A stretch of DNA of 64,000 nt from an uncultured Pelagibacteraceae bacterium (GTDB taxonomy: Bacteria > Pseudomonadota > Alphaproteobacteria > Pelagibacterales > Pelagibacteraceae). The notes below the pieces were generated by a model. The model had not been told where the DNA came from. It ran no database searches and was given only the letters and a program-made list of their open reading frames with translations. The DNA is taken from assembly GCA_902516625.1 (NCBI GenBank), contig CABXYU010000003.1, positions 18,312 through 82,311 of the forward strand, given 5' to 3'. Positions 57,551-64,000 of this stretch are shown here, in pieces. Every line of letters begins with the position of its first letter. The stretch's first letter is position 1. The translations under genes were made by a program, and so were the position numbers.

Positions 57551-58492
57551 ATGAAAAAAATAATTAGTTTTATTTTAGGATGTTTTGTAGCTCTTAACCT
57601 TAGCATTTCAGTTGCAAATTCTGCAGCGAATGAAGTTAGAGTTGCTTACTTTCTAGAATGGCCAAGTCCAAATTTAGAGGACATGCAAAAAAAAGCATTT
57701 GCAAAAGCACTTGGAGTACCAGTTAAATGGACAAACTTCACTAATGGTGGAGCAATGACTGATGCAATGTTAGCAGGAGATATTGATATTTCTTACTCTC
57801 AAGGATTAGTGCCTTTTATTAATGCGGTAAAATCTAAAGCACCAATCAAACTAGTTGATATTGCTATGGAATATGGAATGGGAGGAACAACTTGTGTTAC
57901 TTCTAATGCCTCAGGTATTACAAAAGCAAACGCTACTGAATTAGAGGGTAAAAAAGTTGCTGTTCCACTAGGAACAATGGCTGAGTATGTTTTCGATGAA
58001 AGTATGAAGGTTGTTGGAGCTGACAGAAAAAAAATGGATATTATTCAAATGGACCCTGAAGAAGGTGCTGCTGCTTTAGTAAGTGGCGATGTTGTAATGG
58101 CATGTTTATTTGGTGGTAACTCTATTAAAGCTGCAACTGCAGTTGGTTCTAGATTATTAACAGTTCAAGAAGCTAGAGATGCTGGTATCCTAGGAATAGA
58201 CATAACTTCAGTAACTACAAAGTTTATGAAGGAAAATCCTGGTATGCTTAGAACTTTTATAGAAGTGACTCATGAAGCTAATGCCAGATATAGAGCTGGT
58301 AAAAGTGATATGAACTCTATGTCAAAAGCTTCGGAAATGAAAGTTGCTGATATGAAAGAAACTTTAAGTGGCTTTAAGTTCCTAACTCCAGATGAAACTA
58401 AAAAATCCATGGAAAGTGGAAATCTTGATGCATTCTTAAAAGGAATGGGAACACCAAGAGGAAACGTAGACACTAGTTTCTTACCTCTATAA
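57551..58492 (+). CDS. tauA: Taurine-type ABC transporter substrate-binding protein
   Basis: Signal peptide; VRVAYFLEWPSPNLEDMQKKAFAKALGVPVKWTNFTNGGAMTDAMLAGDIDISYSQGLVPF. Confidence 0.88.
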   Translation: MKKIISFILGCFVALNLSISVANSAANEVRVAYFLEWPSPNLEDMQKKAFAKALGVPVKWTNFTNGGAMTDAMLAGDIDISYSQGLVPFINAVKSKAPIKLVDIAMEYGMGGTTCVTSNASGITKANATELEGKKVAVPLGTMAEYVFDESMKVVGADRKKMDIIQMDPEEGAAALVSGDVVMACLFGGNSIKAATAVGSRLLTVQEARDAGILGIDITSVTTKFMKENPGMLRTFIEVTHEANARYRAGKSDMNSMSKASEMKVADMKETLSGFKFLTPDETKKSMESGNLDAFLKGMGTPRGNVDTSFLPL

Positions 58493-58516
58493 TCTTATAG
58501 AGATAGAAAAATTTAA

Positions 58517-58551
58517 TAGGCGCCAATTCTAAAATTGGTGCCTATTTTTTT
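58517..58551 (+). terminator. Intrinsic terminator/attenuator between tauA and tauB
   Basis: taggcgccaat (58517-58527) / attggtgccta (58534-58544) followed by T7; one G-T wobble. Confidence 0.85.
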
Positions 58552-58579
58552 AATAAAAACTCTAATATAAAGATATTCT

Positions 58580-59377
58580 ATGAGTGATCTTATTTCACAA
58601 AATCTTAATATGATTTTTAAAACTCCAAAAGGAGAAAAGGTTCACGCATTAAAAGACTTAAATTTTACTCTTAAAAAAGGAGAACTACTTACAGTTCTTG
58701 GACCCTCTGGTTGTGGAAAAACTACTTTATTAAATATTACTGCAGGTTTTATAAGACCAACATCAGGAAGTATCACCCTTAACAATAAAGAAATTGATGG
58801 ACCAGGTGTTGAAAGAGGAATGGTTTTTCAACAAGGAGCTTTATTCGAATGGTTAACAGTAGCTGAAAATGTAAACTTTGGACTTAGAATGAAAAAAGAA
58901 GATCCAATCAAAACTTCAAAACGAGTGGATGAATGGTTAGAAATTGTTGGTTTAAAAGGTTTTGGAAATACCCCTACTTATCAGTTATCTGGTGGAATGC
59001 AGCAAAGAGTTGCTTTAGCAAGATGTCTTATAAATGATCCAGATTTAATTCTAATGGATGAACCATTAGGTGCTCTTGATGCATTAACAAGAGAAAAAAT
59101 GCAGTCTTTAGTTTTAAAGATTTGGAAAGAAACTGGTAAAACAATTATTCTTATCACCCACTCTGTTGAAGAAGCTTTATTACTTGGTGAAAGATTATAT
59201 GTAATGGCCCCACGGCCAGGTCGTATACATAAAGAATACAACCTTCCCTTTGCCTCAATGGGACTTGAGGAAGATTTGAGAGAAATTAAAAAAAATAAAG
59301 ACTTTTCTGCAAAGCGAGAGGAAATATTAGAAATGATTTGGAATATGGAAGAAGAAATTATGGGAAAAGAAATTTAA
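58580..59377 (+). CDS. tauB: Taurine-type ABC transporter ATP-binding protein
   Basis: VLGPSGCGKTTLLNITAGF; LSGGMQQRVALARCLINDPDLILMDEPLGALDALTRE. Confidence 0.95.
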   Translation: MSDLISQNLNMIFKTPKGEKVHALKDLNFTLKKGELLTVLGPSGCGKTTLLNITAGFIRPTSGSITLNNKEIDGPGVERGMVFQQGALFEWLTVAENVNFGLRMKKEDPIKTSKRVDEWLEIVGLKGFGNTPTYQLSGGMQQRVALARCLINDPDLILMDEPLGALDALTREKMQSLVLKIWKETGKTIILITHSVEEALLLGERLYVMAPRPGRIHKEYNLPFASMGLEEDLREIKKNKDFSAKREEILEMIWNMEEEIMGKEI

Positions 59378-61303
59378 ATGTTAACTCAAATAGTAACTTT
59401 TTTAATATTTTTTGCAGTAATCGGATGCATTCTTTACGGAAGACGTTTAATTCGAACTGAAAAAGTTGATGCTGTTTTTGGAAATCCTGAAAGAGCTTTA
59501 GGTGGAACACACTGGGTAATTGTCGGAAGTAGTTTTCTTTTATTAATATGGCTTTATTATTCTTGGGATATCGCAAAAGGTTTTTATCCAAAATCTGCAA
59601 ATGAACTTTGTCAAGTAGCAAAAGTAAATGACTCTTTATTGGGATTGAAATATCAATTTCCTATAGAGGAACGAGAATTAAAAAGTACCTCTCAAATTAA
59701 AAAGGAGAACAAAAATCTTAAGAAAATCTCTATTGAAATACAAAATTCTGAAGATCTGAATAATCAACAAAAAATAATTCTAATAAATTTTATAAACAAA
59801 ACTAATCAACTAATCCCATTGCTAACTAATGTGGACTTACTTGAAAATGAGACTAAACAAAAAATTGATGGTATTACTGGAAAAATTAATTTTTTAACTG
59901 AAAATTTTCAAAAACCAGATTATCCTTTTGAAACAGAACAGGAGCTTAGTGAAAGACTTAAAGCAGTAGGAGAGGAAGGTGGCTGGGGGATTACAAAGGT
60001 AAATGCAGGGTCCGGAACTATTGAGAATACTATAGAAGTTCCTTTAGTACCTGCAACAGATAGAGGTTTAAAGTTTCATGTAGCTGCTCAAGAATTAAAT
60101 CTTATTAGTAAGGAATTTTTTAAACTACGTAATCATAATCCAGAATTTAAAAGTAAGATTAAAGAACTTAAAGAAAGTATAAAAGTTTATCGAAAAGATC
60201 TTAACGATAATGAAGAAGTTGCATCATCATATGCTAAAAATATAGTTAAAATTGCAAGAAGAATAGAATTTGCAAGTATCTATCCACCAAATGCATTAAA
60301 TAAGATGCAAAATGCCATCATCAAATTTGATGAAGCACAATTACAAGCTCAAGGTGGATTAAGATTTATTGATATCTTTTTATTTCCAGCTGGAACGATT
60401 ATAGCTAGCGGTCCAAGCTGTTCAGAACAAGGTTCTGGTAGATGGCTTCCAAAACCTTCTGATACTTTTAAAAAATTTGTCCTCATGTCAAAACCAAGTG
60501 TTGGCTATAAAGATATTCCTCTTCTATGGATCAAGATGGTTGATGTAAGTACCTGGATAGGTTTTATTTTACCAGATTGGATAGCAGATGTTCTTCCAGG
60601 TCAATACCCTGTTCATACAAAAGATGGAATAGTGAAACAAAACTTTAAAGGTGCAGTTCTAAAGGTTGTAACAGGCGACTTCAAATTATTGAAGATCCCA
60701 GTTCCTTACGGTCATATTTGGGATTCATTTATGAGAGTATTTTTGGGATTAGTTTTTGGAATTATCATTGGTGTCCCATTAGGATTATTTATGGGTTTAA
60801 ATAGATTTGCAAAAGGTTTTTTTGATCCATTAATTGAACTTTATAGACCAGTTCCTCCTTTAGCTTGGGCACCATTAATTATCTCTGTATTAGGAATTGA
60901 TAATACTGGTAAAGTTTTTTTATTATTTATGGTGTCGTTATCTATTATGATCATTTCAGCAAGAGCTGGAGCATCAGGAACACAATTATCAAAAATTCAC
61001 GCCGCTCACTCTTTAGGTGCATCTAAAAAACAAATATTAAGGTATGTAATTTTTCCTAATTCATTGCCTGAAATTTTAACAGGGATAAGAGTTGCTGTTG
61101 GTATGTGTTGGGGAACTTTAGTTGCAGCAGAATTTTTAGCAGGGACAACAGGAATTGGTTTCGTTGAAAACGTAGCTAAAAAATATTTCCAATACGAAGT
61201 TATTTGGATTACTATTTTTATAATGGGAATGCTTGGTCTTTTATTTGACGTTACACTGAGAAAGATCATAGATAAAACAATCCCCTGGCGTGGGAAAGGT
61301 TGA
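59378..61303 (+). CDS. tauC: Taurine-type ABC transporter permease with long N-terminal extension
   Basis: 641 aa; C-terminal permease (GVPLGLFMGLNRFAKGFFDPLIELYRPVPPLAWAPL, HAAHSLGASKKQILRYVIFPNSLPEILTGIRVA); roughly 350-aa N-terminal region with TM and coiled-coil stretches. Confidence 0.92.
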   Translation: MLTQIVTFLIFFAVIGCILYGRRLIRTEKVDAVFGNPERALGGTHWVIVGSSFLLLIWLYYSWDIAKGFYPKSANELCQVAKVNDSLLGLKYQFPIEERELKSTSQIKKENKNLKKISIEIQNSEDLNNQQKIILINFINKTNQLIPLLTNVDLLENETKQKIDGITGKINFLTENFQKPDYPFETEQELSERLKAVGEEGGWGITKVNAGSGTIENTIEVPLVPATDRGLKFHVAAQELNLISKEFFKLRNHNPEFKSKIKELKESIKVYRKDLNDNEEVASSYAKNIVKIARRIEFASIYPPNALNKMQNAIIKFDEAQLQAQGGLRFIDIFLFPAGTIIASGPSCSEQGSGRWLPKPSDTFKKFVLMSKPSVGYKDIPLLWIKMVDVSTWIGFILPDWIADVLPGQYPVHTKDGIVKQNFKGAVLKVVTGDFKLLKIPVPYGHIWDSFMRVFLGLVFGIIIGVPLGLFMGLNRFAKGFFDPLIELYRPVPPLAWAPLIISVLGIDNTGKVFLLFMVSLSIMIISARAGASGTQLSKIHAAHSLGASKKQILRYVIFPNSLPEILTGIRVAVGMCWGTLVAAEFLAGTTGIGFVENVAKKYFQYEVIWITIFIMGMLGLLFDVTLRKIIDKTIPWRGKG

Positions 61304-61340
61304 TGTTCATCTATTTCATTAATCTAATGAGAGTTATTGA

Positions 61341-62276
61341 ATGATTAATTGGGGAATATTAGGCTTGGGAAGAATGGGCTCAACATTCGCGAATGCAATA
61401 AATGAAACCTCTAATTCAAAACTGATAGACATAGCCAGTAAGTCTGGAAAAACTTTTGATAAATTCAAAATTAAATCTTATGAAGATTTAATTAATAACA
61501 AAGATATTGATGCAGTATACATTTCAACTTTAAATAATACCCACAAAGATTTGATTAAATCATTGAGTGATAAAAACAAAAAAATTTTATGTGAAAAGCC
61601 AGTTTCTATGAATTTAAAAGATATGTTTGAAGTAGAAAAAATTATTTTAGAAAAAAAAATTCAATTTTATGAAGCAATTGCTTATTATTCTCATCCACAA
61701 ACCATAGAATTATTAAATTTAATTGAAAATGATGAAATAGGAGAAATCAAAACTATTGAAAGCAGTTTTGGTTTTAAAGCAAAATTCAGACCCTCTTCTA
61801 GAATATACAATAAAGAACTGGGTGGTGGCTCTATTTTAGATTTGGGATGTTATCCAATAAGTTTTTTTATGTTATTTGCTGAAACCATAGATCAAATCTC
61901 TCTTAATGATAAAAAATTAAGTTATGCAAAGTCAGGTGTAGATGATGAGGCAACAGCAACTTTAGAATATAACAATAAATTAGAAGGCAAAATTAAAGTG
62001 AGTATAAAATCGAATTTAGAAAATAGATGTATTATTCATGGATCTAAAGGATCGATAAAAGTAAATAGTCCATGGCTACCAAATAAAGAAACTGTTATTG
62101 AAATTTCTAATAAAAATCATTTTTATATAAAACAAATAAAATCAAATTTATCAGTTTATGCTAATCAAATTGAGAATGTTTCTAGAAGTTTTATAAATAA
62201 AAATTCTAAAAATAATCTCTTTAGTATAGAGAAATCTTCTATCAATATGCGTTTAATTAATAATTGGATGAATTGA
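61341..62276 (+). CDS. Gfo/Idh/MocA family oxidoreductase
   Basis: INWGILGLGRMGSTFANAI; DIDAVYISTLNNTHKDLI; KILCEKPVSMN. Confidence 0.92.
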   Translation: MINWGILGLGRMGSTFANAINETSNSKLIDIASKSGKTFDKFKIKSYEDLINNKDIDAVYISTLNNTHKDLIKSLSDKNKKILCEKPVSMNLKDMFEVEKIILEKKIQFYEAIAYYSHPQTIELLNLIENDEIGEIKTIESSFGFKAKFRPSSRIYNKELGGGSILDLGCYPISFFMLFAETIDQISLNDKKLSYAKSGVDDEATATLEYNNKLEGKIKVSIKSNLENRCIIHGSKGSIKVNSPWLPNKETVIEISNKNHFYIKQIKSNLSVYANQIENVSRSFINKNSKNNLFSIEKSSINMRLINNWMN

Positions 62277-63289
62277 TAAATTCTATGAATACGGATCAAT
62301 TGAAAAATATTGTAAAATCAATTCTTAAAAAGCATGATTTATCGAATAAACATGCCAAAATTTCAACAGACGCACTCATCAATGCGGAACTTGTTGGAGC
62401 GTATGGACATGGTCTTGCGAGACTAAGAATGTATTGTGATCGAATTAAAAAAAAAGTAATCAACCCTAAACCAAAGATAAGAATAAAAAAAATCTCAAAT
62501 TCTATTTCACATATTGATGCTGATGACAGTATTGGATTTGTTGCTGCTGATATAGCAATTAAAACAGCAATCAAAAATGCACAAAAAACCGGTATTGGAT
62601 TAGTTGCAGTGAAAAATAGTGGTCATTACGGTCTATCAGGATATTATGCAGAGCAAGCTGTCAAAAAAAAATTAGTTACCATGATATACACAAATGCTCC
62701 TCCTGCGGTCGCACCTCACGGATCATTAAAGAGTTTATTTGGGACTAACCCAATTTGTTTTGGTACACCGACTGGTTCAAAAATTCCTTTTATCTTAGAT
62801 ACTTCTATTTCAATGATTAATAGAGGAAAAATAAGAGTTGCGGCGAGGAACAATAAAAGAATTCCCAAAGGTGTTGCTCTTGATAAATACGGAAAACCTA
62901 CCACTGATGCAAAAAAAGCATTGTTAGGAGTTCAATTACCTATTGCTAGCTTTAGAGGATCTGGGTTAGCTTGGATGGTAGATATTTTAAGTGGCGTACT
63001 AACTGGGGGCAATCATTCTGGCCGTGTAAAAGATCCCTTTGATGATTTCTCAGGCCCTCAAAATATAGGACATTTATTTATCACATTTAAAACAAATTTA
63101 TTTGTCAAAGATTATAATAGTAGAATTAAAGAAAATATTAAAAGAATAAAAAAATTACCAAAAATTAAAGGTGTAAAAGAAATTGTTTATCCAGGACAAA
63201 ATAAATATAAGAGATTTAAAATGAATTCGAAAAATAACATAAAAATTTCAAGCGATTTAAAAAAAGATTTAGAATTTTTAATAAATTGA
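62264..63289 (+). CDS. Ldh2-family malate/L-lactate/sulfolactate dehydrogenase-like
   Basis: NAELVGAYGHGLARLRMYCDRI; VAVKNSGHYGLSGYYAEQA; GTNPICFGTPTG. Confidence 0.9.
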   Translation: MDELINSMNTDQLKNIVKSILKKHDLSNKHAKISTDALINAELVGAYGHGLARLRMYCDRIKKKVINPKPKIRIKKISNSISHIDADDSIGFVAADIAIKTAIKNAQKTGIGLVAVKNSGHYGLSGYYAEQAVKKKLVTMIYTNAPPAVAPHGSLKSLFGTNPICFGTPTGSKIPFILDTSISMINRGKIRVAARNNKRIPKGVALDKYGKPTTDAKKALLGVQLPIASFRGSGLAWMVDILSGVLTGGNHSGRVKDPFDDFSGPQNIGHLFITFKTNLFVKDYNSRIKENIKRIKKLPKIKGVKEIVYPGQNKYKRFKMNSKNNIKISSDLKKDLEFLIN

Positions 63290-63291
63290 TT

Positions 63292-64000
63292 ATGCTTTCA
63301 AATAAAGAAATCGTCTGCCCAAATAATTTATTAAACGTAGCTCACAAAAAAAAAGGTGTAAAAGTTGCTATTGTAAACGCTGGAAAGCAATTACCAATGC
63401 TATCAGTCCAAGATGCGGTAAGTGAAAATTTAATTGAACCTATTTTTATAGGAGATGAGAAAGAAATTTTAAAATGTGCTGATGATTTGAAATGGGATAT
63501 TTCAAAATTTGAAATTATTAATGAGCCTACTGAAAACAATACAGCTGCAATTGCTGCGAAACTTGCAAGTGAAAAAAAAATCAAAATAATTGTTAAAGGA
63601 CATATTCATACTGATGTTCTTATGAAAGAAGTTCTTAAAAGAGAATATAATTTATTAGGAAAATCAAGATTAAGTCACATCTGGCATATGACACTTGGAA
63701 AAGAGGATAAGCCACTAATAATTACTGATGGCGCATTAAATGTGTTGCCTAATGTTAAAACTAAGATGCATATTCTAAAAAATGTAATTGATTTTTCAAA
63801 TCGAATTGGAATTGAAAGACCAAAAGTTGCTGTATTATCTGCAACTGAGGAGGTTTTAGATAGTGTACCAAGTTCAAAAGAGGCTGAAGAACTAACAAAA
63901 CTCGTCAAAAAAGAAAACTTAAATGCAGATGTCTTTGGTCCATTAGCATTTGATAATAGTATTTCAAAAAAATCTGCAGCAATTAAAGGTATTAAAAATG
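63292..64000 (+). CDS. Phosphate acetyltransferase/butyryltransferase-family protein (3' truncated by window)
   Basis: Open from ATG 63292: VKVAIVNAGKQLPMLSVQDAVSENLIEPIFIGD; IIVKGHIHTDVLMKEVLKREYNL; PKVAVLSATEEVLDSVPSSKEA. Confidence 0.88.
   Translation, partial: MLSNKEIVCPNNLLNVAHKKKGVKVAIVNAGKQLPMLSVQDAVSENLIEPIFIGDEKEILKCADDLKWDISKFEIINEPTENNTAAIAAKLASEKKIKIIVKGHIHTDVLMKEVLKREYNLLGKSRLSHIWHMTLGKEDKPLIITDGALNVLPNVKTKMHILKNVIDFSNRIGIERPKVAVLSATEEVLDSVPSSKEAEELTKLVKKENLNADVFGPLAFDNSISKKSAAIKGIKN

Overview
This AT-rich, densely coding window looks like a streamlined marine alphaproteobacterial chromosome of the SAR11/Candidatus Pelagibacter type. That assignment is inferred from base composition, gene content and very short intergenic gaps. 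I support about 65 protein-coding genes, one tRNA-Met(CAU), and several hairpins or attenuators. There is no rRNA, CRISPR array, transposase or prophage. Core genes include purQ(partial)/purL, bolA/grxD, rpsD, trmJ-like, cimA, cysS, nadE, class II DAHP synthase, glmS, a GlmU C-terminal-domain-only protein, gph, the methylcitrate genes prpD-prpB-prpC, nrdAB, rpoZ and dusA. Accessory or transport modules include tctCBA, an amino-acid ABC transporter, tauABC with an aminotransferase, ald and a DMGDH-like gene, and rfbBAC. The most interesting locus is 42.2-46.4 kb: mtnP, mtnA, a FucA-like class II aldolase and a SpeD-SpeE fusion, divergent from apt. It reads as a compact polyamine/methylthioadenosine loop that may end in a DHAP-type shunt instead of the methionine salvage pathway. 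Other notable observations are hairpins at all three solute-binding-protein/downstream-gene junctions (one buries the tctB GTG start codon and is followed by a U-run), a TauC permease with a roughly 350-residue extra N-terminal region, a GC-rich hairpin in the only roomy convergent intergenic gap, a pair of small paralogous membrane proteins, and interlocked 4-nt stop codons at several convergent gene pairs. No computation or database search was run.
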